This document shows positions 17,432 through 26,454 of a stretch of DNA of 63,588 nucleotides, in pieces. The DNA lies in the NCBI GenBank assembly GCA_016709305.1, contig JADJNA010000030.1, positions 1 through 63,588 of the forward strand. Reading direction: 5' to 3'. The notes below the pieces were generated by a model. The model did no database searches and was not told the DNA's origin. It was given only the letters and a program-made list of their open reading frames with translations. This stretch comes from Candidatus Villigracilis saccharophilus (GTDB lineage: Bacteria; Chloroflexota; Anaerolineae; Anaerolineales; Villigracilaceae). Position 1 is the stretch's first letter. Every line of letters starts with the position of its first letter. The position numbers were made by a program, and so were the translations under genes.

Positions 17432-18847
17432 TTAATTAGTTGGTGCGGAAACTGCTTGATTTGCGATCATGCTCAATTCCTGTTGGCGATTTTTCAATCC
17501 CAATGTAAGAATGACCATGATGCCTGCGATGATACCGATCACCATGTAAGCTGTACCGTATCCTTTCACACCACCGCCCATGGATGCCGCCACTGCGCCG
17601 ATCAAGGCACTGCTCGTCAATTGCCCCACACTGGTAAAGAGTGTGATCAGTCCTTGCGCGGATGTGCGGTCAGCGACCGAGGCTTCATTGAGCATGATAT
17701 AACGCATCGGCGCTCCCAGCAGAGATGAGAGTCCCAGCCCGATGATTGCAGCAGAGGCTATAAAGCCCCACAACATGGAGATCAAGTTACTATTGCTCAA
17801 CATGATCATGCCAATGGCAAGCAAGAATGTCCCGCCGAATACCATGACCTTGGAGCCGAATTTATCCAATAATCGGCCAACAAGAGGCGACCCAACTGCC
17901 ATGGCAAGCACAACAGGCATTAGCAAATAACTAGCATTGTGCTCGTTGATGATCGCTGGCATGGCTGCCACAGCGAGCGCCGGGATAAATACCATGCCCG
18001 ATTCGCCCAAGCCTGCTCCAGCGGATAACATGCTGGCGATCACAGTTTGGCGGCTCTTGAACAGATTTAAATTCAGGATCGGGTCATCCACCTTCTTTTC
18101 AATGCGTGGAAAGACAAACAGCAGAACGATACCGATCAACAGGAAAGGCCAGACACTGAGTGATGCCACGCTGCTGAAGAAATTCTGCGTATCGATTTGA
18201 TTGAGTCCATATGCGAGGGAAGCCAACATGATGCCTAGGACAAGCATCCCAGCCCAATCGAATGGACGATTGGATGCAGGATGAGTGATGGGCAGCACTT
18301 GCCATCCCAGGATTACGACCGCCAGCGCAATGGGTAGGTTGATGATGAAGAGCCATTGCCAGCCAGCAATCGTTAAGATAATGCCGCCGAGAATGGGGCC
18401 AACTAAGAAGGCCAATCCGAAAACTGCGCCGATCAAACCCAATGCGCCGCCGCGTTTTTCAGGCGGGAAAGTATCGCCGATCACAGCACTCGCTACTGGA
18501 AAAATACCGCCCGCTCCGAAGCCTTGCAGGGCACGCCCGAACAATAAAATTGCGAATGTGTTTTGAGGTGAAAGAGCTACAACCAGGGAGCCCAAAGCAA
18601 ACAGGGTCACATCCAATGTGTAAATTGAGCGGCGGCCAAAGGTGTCGGAAAGTTTTGCCATTAACGGCGTGCTGATCAAGTTGAAGAGTACGTAAATTGT
18701 GAACGTCCACGCCAGAACACGGTCGCCTACGCCGAAGAATTTTTGAATTGAGGGTAGGGCAGGAGCAACGATTGCAATATCGAGCGCACCCATTAGGACG
18801 CCCAGAAAAAGTACCAGTAATACCTTGTTGCGAGTTTTGTCATCCAT
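17432..18847 (-). CDS. DHA2-family MFS exporter (EmrB/QacA type)
   Basis: 471 residues with about 14 helices. The start LGVLMGALDIAIVAPALPSI has the Asp of motif D1 of 14-helix drug:H+ antiporters, MAKLSDTFGRR is motif A, and GAVFGLAFLVGPILGG is the antiporter motif C region. Such pumps export lipophilic cations, dyes or antibiotics using the proton gradient. The operator at 18882-18895 and the downstream TetR gene point to substrate-inducible expression. AGGAG lies about 12 bases before the ATG, slightly far. Confidence 0.88.
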   Translation of the reverse strand: MDDKTRNKVLLVLFLGVLMGALDIAIVAPALPSIQKFFGVGDRVLAWTFTIYVLFNLISTPLMAKLSDTFGRRSIYTLDVTLFALGSLVVALSPQNTFAILLFGRALQGFGAGGIFPVASAVIGDTFPPEKRGGALGLIGAVFGLAFLVGPILGGIILTIAGWQWLFIINLPIALAVVILGWQVLPITHPASNRPFDWAGMLVLGIMLASLAYGLNQIDTQNFFSSVASLSVWPFLLIGIVLLFVFPRIEKKVDDPILNLNLFKSRQTVIASMLSAGAGLGESGMVFIPALAVAAMPAIINEHNASYLLMPVVLAMAVGSPLVGRLLDKFGSKVMVFGGTFLLAIGMIMLSNSNLISMLWGFIASAAIIGLGLSSLLGAPMRYIMLNEASVADRTSAQGLITLFTSVGQLTSSALIGAVAASMGGGVKGYGTAYMVIGIIAGIMVILTLGLKNRQQELSMIANQAVSAPTN

Positions 18848-18881
18848 GTTGATTTTATTCTCCTAGTTTCCAACCAAGCTG

Positions 18882-18895
18882 ACTGAGCGGTCAGT
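18882..18895 (-). promoter_or_regulatory. TetR-type operator upstream of the exporter
   Basis: Inverted repeat ACTGA-GCGG-TCAGT, 35-48 bases before the exporter ATG. The ACTGAnnnnTCAGT form is a recurrent TetR-family operator, and its position would overlap the core promoter. That the neighbouring TetR protein binds it is an inference. Confidence 0.6.
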
Positions 18896-19068
18896 AAGTG
18901 GAATATATCAAATCCTCAGTATGGAGTCAAGTTGGAGTATGTAAGAGATGTGTATGCAATCAGGCGTTTCTTTTTTGGAGAATTTTCCCCATGACGTGAT
19001 GCCGATATCAATACAGTGATGACTGGCAGTTGAGCCAGCCAGGATAGGTGAGAGTTTTTGTGAGCCGA

Positions 19069-22000
19069 TTACGGACAAGTCCGATGCAGATATTTCTGGC
19101 ATTCATCAGGTGTCAATGCTCGTGTTGTACGTGATTGAGCCAAGATAATAAGGTCTTCAAGTTGCGATGTATACATTCGAATAGTCCCATCTCCTCCGGC
19201 AGTCGCTATGTTTTGACCGTCCGGGCTGAATGAAACGCCGAATACATTGCTGGTGTTGCCATATAAACTAAATAATTCCTCGCCGCTGGCAACGTCCCAT
19301 ACTTTAGCCAAACGGTCGAAACTTGCAGAGGCGAGGCGTATCCCATCTTTGTTGAAGGCGAGGCGCGCCACTAACCCGGCATGGCCTGATAATGTGTGCA
19401 GCTTCTCTCCTGATTTAACATCCCAGATAATCACTGTCCCGTCCTGTTGTCCTGTGGCTAACAGATTACCATCAGGGTTGATTGCTACCCCGTAAATATC
19501 CTGCGCTCCATCCGAGTACTTTTTTAACTCTTGTCCCGTTGAAACATCCCACATGCGCACATATCCATCGAGCCCACTAGTAAAAATGTGTTTTCCCTCA
19601 GAGCTGAACGCAACGCCTGTCCATTGATCGGAGATTGTCAAAAGTTCCCTGCCCAGTGTCACATCCCATAGCTTGGCAGTTCCATCCCAACTCGTGGATG
19701 ACAGCTGCTTCCCGTCGGGGCTAATCGCAAGGGCATACACCACATACGTGTGACCCTCCAACTTCATCACTGACTGACCCGTTTTAAGGTCCCAGAGATT
19801 GATAGTTCCACTTGCGCCACCAGTTGCAAGGTGTTTTCCATCGGGACTAAAAACAAGGCTGGTCAAACCATCATTTGAATTGAGCTCGATCACCACTTGA
19901 CCGGTGGCAACATTCCAAAGCTTCGCCGTTCCATCTGCGCTGGCGGTTGCCAGCGATTTTCCATCGGGGCTGTAGGCAACATCCCAAACGATATCCGAAT
20001 GCGCTGGCAATGTGAGAAGTTCCCGCCCGGGAGCGGCGTCCCATATTTTCAGCGTGCCATCATAACCCGAAGACGCGATCCGCTTTCCATCGTGACTGAC
20101 TGAGATAGAAGTTACGGTGCTTGTGTTGCCAGCCAAAGTAAGCAACTGCTGACCAGAAACCACATCCCATACTCGCGCCGTTCCATCCTGCCCGGCGGTG
20201 ACCAGTCGTCTGCCGTCTGGCATAAACGTCACGCCATACAGCCCGGAGATGCCACGCAGACTGAGCAACTCCTTGCCGGTGGAAGAATCCCATATCTTTA
20301 ACGTACCATCTTCACTGGCTGAAGCTAATTGTTTGCTGTCCGGACTGAACGCAATACTGTGGACATTTCCACTTTGGATAAGGCTGAGTAATTCCCCGCC
20401 AGTGGCAGAGTCCCAAATCTTGATAATCCCGCTGTCATCACTTGTCGCTAAATTTTTCCCGTCTGGACTATAGGCAATGCCGTCACAGGGTTGCTTGTGA
20501 CCCACCAATGAGAATACTTTGGCGCGTGTGGCGACGTCCCACACTTTCGGTGTGCCGTCCATGTTTGCAACCGCCAGATGTTTATTGTCTGGGGTGAAAG
20601 TGACGTGCACCATCTCGTTGTTTGGCGCGCCGCTCACATTGCCATCGAGACTAAATATTTTTTTTTCGCTGACCGCATCCCACACGACTACTTTTGTACT
20701 CAACGCAGCGGCGAGAAGTTTTCCATCCGGGCTGTAGGCAACGGTATAGCCGGAAATATTAGGATCGGCTGGCAGGGTAAGCAGGTTTTGATATGTGGAT
20801 GCGTCCCATACTTTGACTTCTCCGTCCGCGCCTATGCTGGCGACTTGCATTCCGTCCGGACTATAAGTCAGGTTGGCGGCTTGACGATGCGCAGAGATAG
20901 TGTGGAGGATGTGGCTCTCGGGCAGAGCCTGATGCAAGGCATTGCGCGCTTCAAGCGTATTTGAAGCGTCAAGCGCTGCCAGGGCAAGCAACACACTGCG
21001 CTCCGGGTCAATTGACATATTATTCACAGCTGCCGCAGCCAGTTCTCGCGAGGTGGCAAGGTGTTCGGCTTGAATCGAACGCTGCCCAAATACAATCGCT
21101 GCCAATGCGAGCGCTCCGGCAACGATGAAAGCCAGCGTCAAATAAATGGCGCGCTGACGTAAACGCCGATTAGATTTCGTCTGTTCCTCGGCGCGGGCGC
21201 GTTCCGTCTCGAATAATTTGCGCGCTGATTCTAGTTGCTGCTGCTGCTGGGATCGCGTTCGGCAGTTTCCTTTTCAGCCAGAGATTGGGAGGCATCAAGA
21301 AATGAACGCTCCAATTGATTCAAGTCATCTGCATTTGAATGAGACCATTCCAGCGCCTGAGCCAGCCGCGCGCCGCGATAAAGTATTCCTGCATCATGAT
21401 TCAGTGTTTCCCATTCCTGGGCGGCGTCGGTCAGGTGGCGGTGCAGGCGTAGTCCGTCTCGGTTTTCATCGAGCCAGCCGCGGAGGGTGGGCCACTCGCG
21501 GATCAACGCTTCGTGCGCCACTTCCGCAGTGTTCTGATCGGTTGTGATCAGCCGCGCATCCGCCAGTGTCATCAAGACTTCATGTACCATATCATTATCT
21601 TCGGGCTTTGAGACAAGTTCATCGAAACTGACGCGGCGGCGGGTGTCGGCAGTTGTAGCATCATCACCGATTTCAGCCAGGCGCATGAAAATTTGACGCG
21701 CGATTGCGCGTTGTTCCGGTTCCAATTGATCGTGGAAGACAGCCTCGGCAGTTTCTGCAATGGCTCCGCGCACTCCGCCGGAAGCGGTGTAGCCGCCAAG
21801 TGTGAGAAGCCGTCCGCGCCGACGCAGCCACGTGGCAAGCAGGGCATGTGAAAGCAGGGGCAGCGCGCCGGGTTCGGGAGAATGTCCCGCCACATCCGCC
21901 CCCACATCATGAAGCAGGAATTCGATCAAGCCGGACTCAAATTCCCAATGCCCATGCCGCGCCGGTTCTTCGATGGCACGCCGCAACTCCTTGACAGTCA

Positions 22001-22886
22001 TCGGTCCGATGTATTCCTGATGTTATGACAACGCCTGACGAAGCAGATCAAAACGAGCGCAGTGGGCGTAGAAATCGGCGCGCAAGATGATGATGACCAC
22101 TGCGTTCCCATTTGGGTGTAGAGCAACGTTGAGAAGATTTTCCACAAAGGCGGCCTGTTCCGCTTCGCTTCGGCAAAGGGTGAATAATTCTTCAAATTGA
22201 TCAACTACAAATAATGCCGCTGATTCAGCAATCGGTTTGAGAATTGAATGTAAAGCCTGCGGGCTGTGAGCAAAATCTTCCGCAAGTTTTTTAGCAGAAC
22301 CCTGACGAACATCCCCTTGCAGGCTGACAGCCAGAGCGTCCAATGGGTGGGAGGTCGGCGTCATAATGTACATGGGCCAGCTGGAGAAAGGTTGCCGCCA
22401 ACGCAAGGCGGGAATCAGCCCCGCTCGCACCACCGATGATTTGCCGCTACCCGATGCGCCGACAATGGCGAGGAAACGATGATCACTTTTCATGCCCGCA
22501 GCGAGACGATCCATGAGAGTCTCTGTCAATGCTTCGCGCCCGAAGAATAATTCGGAATCAGATTCGTCGAAATAATACAGACCCTTATAAGGCGGAAGCC
22601 CAGTCGCAGGCGCATCTTCCCGGCGGACAGTTGCTGCAAGTTCCAAAAGACGCTTCGCAACTTCGGGTTGATCCTCCGCATGTAAAGCGGGCAGGAAACG
22701 TGCCGTCAGGGTTGCCAGATCAGGTAGTCGTTCATTTTGTTCAAGGCGGGAGATTTGAGCATCGCTATAGCCGACAGCAATCGACAGTTCGAGCTGCGTC
22801 AGCCCGGCACGGCGGCGGAGATATTTAAGCATATCCCCAAAAGTTGTGAATTGATCAAGAGCAATCAGGACGCTGGAAACTGGCAT
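19069..22886 (-). pseudogene. XRE - nSTAND NTPase - WD40 protein, interrupted twice
   Basis: The reconstructed product is about 1,270 residues. It starts at 22886 behind AAAGGAGG. An XRE helix-turn-helix (RRRAGLTQLELSIAVGYSDA) is followed by an nSTAND NTPase with Walker A GASGSGKSS and Walker B ALFVVDQFEE, a membrane helix (LAFIVAGALALAAIVFGQ) and fourteen WD40 repeats, enough for two seven-bladed propellers. Two lesions break it: an in-frame TAA at 22025-22023, between ALS and HQEYIGPMT, and a frameshift near 21235 in a run of CAG codons (Gln run in the intact frame). Both may be sequence errors or real. Such proteins act as signal-dependent switches in development or defence. Confidence 0.8.
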
Positions 22887-22928
22887 AAAACCTCCTTTGT
22901 TGATTGGGCTCACTTACAGTATAGGACG

Positions 22929-22968
22929 ATTCCATGGCGAATGGGGAGTTTTGTCAAAAATTGTCAAA
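22929..22968 (-). promoter_or_regulatory. Promoter and tandem TTGTCAAA repeats before the nSTAND gene
   Basis: On the minus strand a perfect TTGACA (22957-22952), a 17-base spacer and TGGAAT (22934-22929) form a promoter about 45 bases before the ATG. On the plus strand TTGTCAAA is repeated at 22951 and 22961, one helical turn apart, so the -35 element is duplicated. This could be a binding site for the XRE domain itself or a second promoter. Confidence 0.45.
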
Positions 22969-23060
22969 TTTTATGGCGATGTGAATGCTACGATATTTGT
23001 GAGGTTGATGACTGATCAGATGTTTCAACCTCGCCAATCTAATGTAAAGGAGCGATTCTT

Positions 23061-23981
23061 ATGAAAACCCTGTTTAAAGACCTTGCTGTGTTTCTCTTGA
23101 TCCTTGTGTTGGGGGTTACTGGATGCGCCGCCCCCGCAACCCAATTTCCGCCGACGCAAACGCCCTTCCCCGAGGTGACAGAAGAGACGGTAGTCGATCC
23201 ACTTGCAGAAGTGGTGTTGAAAATGGCGGAGCGCATGAACGCTGGTGATCTCGAAGGATCTCTGGGCTACTTTGCCGATGACTCCGTGACTTACTTTGTG
23301 GGCATGCCACCAACCGGAATGGAAATTTACAGAGGTAAAGAGGGCATCCGTCCCGTTTGGGAAGAATGCATCGGCAGCCACTTCAAGATGGAAGTCGAGA
23401 TCGTTTCAGTCGTTGACAGTGTGGTCAACGCCCGATCCAAGACTTGGCATGATTTCACCCGTCAGCTTGGGGTTGCGCCGAATGAATTCATCGAAACCTA
23501 TGTGGTAAAAGACGGCAAGATTGCCATTTATTCATCAACTCTTACTGAGGAGGCTCTTGTCAAGTTCAAGCCTGCTCTGGCTGCTGTCATGCCTCCTGAA
23601 CCAACTGCTGTTCCTTCAACCGATACGCCGGTATCCGAGATCAATGTGATTATTTCAGATGACACATGTAGTTACGAAGGCTCGATGGTTTTGCAAGCCG
23701 GTCCGATCAAAGTAAACGTGGATGCGAAAGCCGAAGATAAAAAAGCATATGGGCTGACCTTCTTCAGCCTTGACTCGGGCAAAGATATCGTAGACCTCAT
23801 GACAACGACGCCATTACCTTCTCCGCCTGCCTGGTCGAAGATGCTGACATTGTGGGAGGTAGGCCCTGGCACAAGCAATAGCCATACCTTTGGTGCCGAT
23901 GAAGGACCTCTCTACCTGGTCTGCTGGTCGAAGCCGCCGGATCTGGCGGTTGGCAATGTGGGACCATTTGAAGTGAAGTAG
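23061..23981 (+). CDS. Lipoprotein with NTF2/SnoaL-like domain
   Basis: 306 residues. The signal peptide ends LGVTGCAAP, a lipobox. Residues of about 45-165 look like an NTF2/SnoaL-like fold (AERMNAGDLEGSLGYFADDSVTYF... followed by a WEE-type helix), which usually forms a small ligand-binding or enzyme cone. After a Pro/Thr linker, a second beta-rich domain (about 190-306) carries SDDTCSYEGSMVL and may be cupredoxin-like, though no copper ligand set is evident. The gene is alone, with AAGGAG before the ATG and a strong terminator after the stop. Its function is unknown. Confidence 0.7.
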   Translation: MKTLFKDLAVFLLILVLGVTGCAAPATQFPPTQTPFPEVTEETVVDPLAEVVLKMAERMNAGDLEGSLGYFADDSVTYFVGMPPTGMEIYRGKEGIRPVWEECIGSHFKMEVEIVSVVDSVVNARSKTWHDFTRQLGVAPNEFIETYVVKDGKIAIYSSTLTEEALVKFKPALAAVMPPEPTAVPSTDTPVSEINVIISDDTCSYEGSMVLQAGPIKVNVDAKAEDKKAYGLTFFSLDSGKDIVDLMTTTPLPSPPAWSKMLTLWEVGPGTSNSHTFGADEGPLYLVCWSKPPDLAVGNVGPFEVK

Positions 23982-23986
23982 TACTA

Positions 23987-24026
23987 AAAACAATGATGCC
24001 CCTGGGAACAGGGGTATCATTGTTTT
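23987..24026 (+). terminator. Rho-independent terminator
   Basis: Long stem AAAACAATGATgCCCCT / AGGGGtATCATTGTTTT with a short GGGAAC loop, starting six bases after the lipoprotein stop codon. A-tract on one side and T-tract on the other make it work in both directions. Confidence 0.9.
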
Positions 24027-24200
24027 AATAGGTTTTGAAAATCGAAAAATTTCCCAGTACTCTTTGTCTCACCAGGACTCTTACTTTTTAGGAGGTTAAT
24101 TCATCTCGTTACAATTTTAGCAATTGGGAAACAGGTATGGTTTGGTGCGGGATTATAATCTTGCCAATCAATCCAAAACCGTAAATCCAAATGAGGCCAT

Positions 24201-25550
24201 ATGTTTGATCTCCCTGATAATGAAATTTTATCTCTTTCCAAAGAGCATGTCTTCTGGACATGGTCTGCTCAAGCCAAGGTGAATCCCATTGCTGTGAAGC
24301 GTGCCAAAGGTGTGTACTTCTGGGATGTGGACGATAAACGTTATCTCGATTTCAACTCGATGACAATGTGTGTCAATATCGGTCATGGCAATGAGCGGGT
24401 CATCAAAGCCATGCAGGATCAGGCCGCGGAGTTGCCGTATGCCGCGCCGGGTATGACTACCAAGATCCGTGCGCTGGCGAGCAAGGCTGTGGCGGATGTC
24501 ACACCGCAAAGCGCGTTGAGCAAGGTTCTATTCACGCTCGGCGGCGCAGATGCAAATGAGAATGCCATCAAGCTGGCGCGTGGTTATACCAAAAGGCATA
24601 AAATTCTCGCGCGCTATCGCTCATATCATGGAGCGAGTGCGGGCGCGATGGCGGCCACCGGTGATCCACGCCGCGTGGGTTGGGAGCCGAACCTGATGAC
24701 GGGCGTTGTGCATTTCCTTGATCCGTATCGTTATCGCTCCACGTTCCATCGTACGAATCCAAATATTTCCGAAGAGGATTTTTCGCGGGATTATGTCAAC
24801 CATTTGGAGGAGATCATTTTGTATGAAGGTCCTGAATCCATTGCGGGCATTATCATGGAATCGGTGACAGGTACGAACGGCATCATCATCCCGCCGCAGG
24901 GATATATGCAGGGCGTGCGCGCGTTGTGTGACAAATACGGTATCGTGATGATCGCGGATGAAGTCATGAGCGGGTTTGGCCGTACAGGGAGGATGTTTGC
25001 CATCGAGCATTGGGATGTGGTGCCGGATATTATGACGATGGCAAAAGGTCTCACCTCCGCGTATGCGCCGCTCGGCGCGGTTGCCATGAAGCCCGAGATC
25101 GCCGCGGCATTTAATGAACATGCCTTTGAAAGCGGGCTGACCTATACCTCGCATCCCATTTCACTGGCGGCTGCTGTTGCGAACATCAATGTCATCAGGG
25201 AAGATAAACTTGTCGAGCACGCGGCAGGTATGGGCGGAATCTTGAGACGCATGCTGACGGATCTGGGCGAGGCGCATCCATCTATCGGGGAAGTCCGCAA
25301 TCTTGGGCTCTTCGGTATTATCGAATTGGTCAAAGATAGAAAGACAAAAGAACCAATGGCTCCGTGGAACGGGTCTGCACCGGAGATGGTTGCGTTGAGA
25401 AAATATTGCATGGATCACGGATTGTTTCTGTACACTCACTGGCATACTGTGTTGATCATCCCGCCGTTGATCATTGATGAAGATCAATTGCAGGAAGGCA
25501 TGGATGTTCTGGACAAGGCATTGGAAGTTACCGACCAGGCAGTTTACTAA
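24201..25550 (+). CDS. Class III PLP-dependent aminotransferase
   Basis: 449 residues, the usual length. The PLP site is MAKGLTSAYAPLGAV with the Schiff-base lysine at about residue 283. IADEVMSGFGRTGRM supplies the pyridine-binding Asp, and LGGADANENAIKLARGYTKR the phosphate-binding segment. TYTSHPISLAA is the typical Thr/His stretch. Class III enzymes act on omega-amino or beta-amino groups (beta-alanine, taurine, GABA, putrescine) with pyruvate or oxoglutarate as acceptor; the substrate cannot be assigned here. The gene stands alone between terminators, so context gives no help. Confidence 0.88.
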   Translation: MFDLPDNEILSLSKEHVFWTWSAQAKVNPIAVKRAKGVYFWDVDDKRYLDFNSMTMCVNIGHGNERVIKAMQDQAAELPYAAPGMTTKIRALASKAVADVTPQSALSKVLFTLGGADANENAIKLARGYTKRHKILARYRSYHGASAGAMAATGDPRRVGWEPNLMTGVVHFLDPYRYRSTFHRTNPNISEEDFSRDYVNHLEEIILYEGPESIAGIIMESVTGTNGIIIPPQGYMQGVRALCDKYGIVMIADEVMSGFGRTGRMFAIEHWDVVPDIMTMAKGLTSAYAPLGAVAMKPEIAAAFNEHAFESGLTYTSHPISLAAAVANINVIREDKLVEHAAGMGGILRRMLTDLGEAHPSIGEVRNLGLFGIIELVKDRKTKEPMAPWNGSAPEMVALRKYCMDHGLFLYTHWHTVLIIPPLIIDEDQLQEGMDVLDKALEVTDQAVY

Positions 25551-25574
25551 TAAAGCGGAACTTAATTTGATATG

Positions 25575-25591
25575 ATGCGTATAATACGCAT
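25575..25591 (+). promoter_or_regulatory. 17-base palindrome containing a -10 box
   Basis: ATGCGTAT-A-ATACGCAT is a perfect inverted repeat with a central A. It contains TATAAT (25580-25585), about 40 bases before the Yip1 gene start. A regulator binding here would occlude the promoter. No candidate protein is adjacent. Confidence 0.45.
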
Positions 25592-25623
25592 GAAGTTAAT
25601 TATTTTAATAAGGAGAAATTTTT

Positions 25624-26373
25624 ATGGAACAAATGCCCCCTAATACACCAGTAATCGAGTCCAAACCTGGACCGGCCGGCTGGATGCCAGTTTGGATCAA
25701 GGCGGTCACCAAACCCAATGAGCAGACCTTTGTGGATATTACTGAACATCCAGATGTGAGTGCCAAGACCGCTTATATTTGGGTCTTTATCGCTGGGACG
25801 CTTTCCGGGATCATTCAGGCATTCGCAGTCACGATCCGCATGGCAACTGGTGTCGGCTCGCAGTTTCAGCAAATACCTGGGTTGGAACAATACTTGCCTC
25901 AAACCACAGGCGGCGGTGGAAGTGTTGGAGTTTCGCTCATTGGCGGGCTTTGCGCATCCCCACTGGCCGGGCTGTTCTCTGTTGTATTCTTTGCGCTTGG
26001 GGCGGCGATCATCCAGTGGATCGCAAAATTATTCGGAGGAACAGGAACCTATGAAAAAATGTTATATGCCATGGCTGCGATCACGGTTCCATTCACAATT
26101 GCATCATCGTTGTTCGCGCTTCTTGGTGTGATTCCGTTCGTAGGGATTTGCACGGGAGTGATCTCTTTGGGATTGAGTCTTTATGCTCTCGTGCTGCAAG
26201 TAATGGCGGTAAAAGCTGTCAATCGCTTCGGCTACGGACAGGCGGCAGGTTCCGTGTTTCTGCCGGGTTGTATTGTTTTTATCTTCTGTGCTTGTGTGGC
26301 GGGTATATCCGTCCTTTTACTCGGACCAGTTATTGGAGATGCTTTTGGTGGCATCAATAATTTGATGCCATAG
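25624..26373 (+). CDS. Yip1-domain integral membrane protein
   Basis: 249 residues with a soluble Pro-rich start, then five or six membrane helices. WIKAVTKPNEQTFVDI followed by AYIWVFIAGTLSGIIQA is characteristic of bacterial Yip1-domain proteins, and the helix pattern FFALGAAIIQWIAKLFGGTGTYEK fits the family. The role of Yip1 proteins in bacteria is unknown. AAGGAG precedes the ATG. Convergent with the kinase gene, sharing a bidirectional terminator. Confidence 0.75.
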   Translation: MEQMPPNTPVIESKPGPAGWMPVWIKAVTKPNEQTFVDITEHPDVSAKTAYIWVFIAGTLSGIIQAFAVTIRMATGVGSQFQQIPGLEQYLPQTTGGGGSVGVSLIGGLCASPLAGLFSVVFFALGAAIIQWIAKLFGGTGTYEKMLYAMAAITVPFTIASSLFALLGVIPFVGICTGVISLGLSLYALVLQVMAVKAVNRFGYGQAAGSVFLPGCIVFIFCACVAGISVLLLGPVIGDAFGGINNLMP

Positions 26374-26394
26374 TTGATCGTGCTCGGATAATAA

Positions 26395-26440
26395 TAAAAA
26401 AACAGCGCTTGGATCATTTAAGATTCAAGCGCTGTTTTTA
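26395..26440. terminator. Bidirectional terminator between Yip1 and kinase genes
   Basis: Stem AACAGCGCTTG / CAAGCGCTGTT (26401-26411 with 26426-26436), extended by GATC/GAT pairing around the loop, with an A-tract before and a T-tract after. It can end transcripts from both convergent genes. Confidence 0.9.
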
Positions 26441-26454
26441 TGATTAATATTTGC

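Noticed and set aside
19069..21141. WD40 repeats as a tandem DNA repeat or CRISPR-like array
   Set aside because: The periodicity is at protein level only, with divergent DNA and no spacers.
21225..21260. Programmed frameshifting in the CAG run of the WD40 gene
   Set aside because: No slippery heptamer or following pseudoknot could be seen, and a second lesion (TAA) exists in the same gene.
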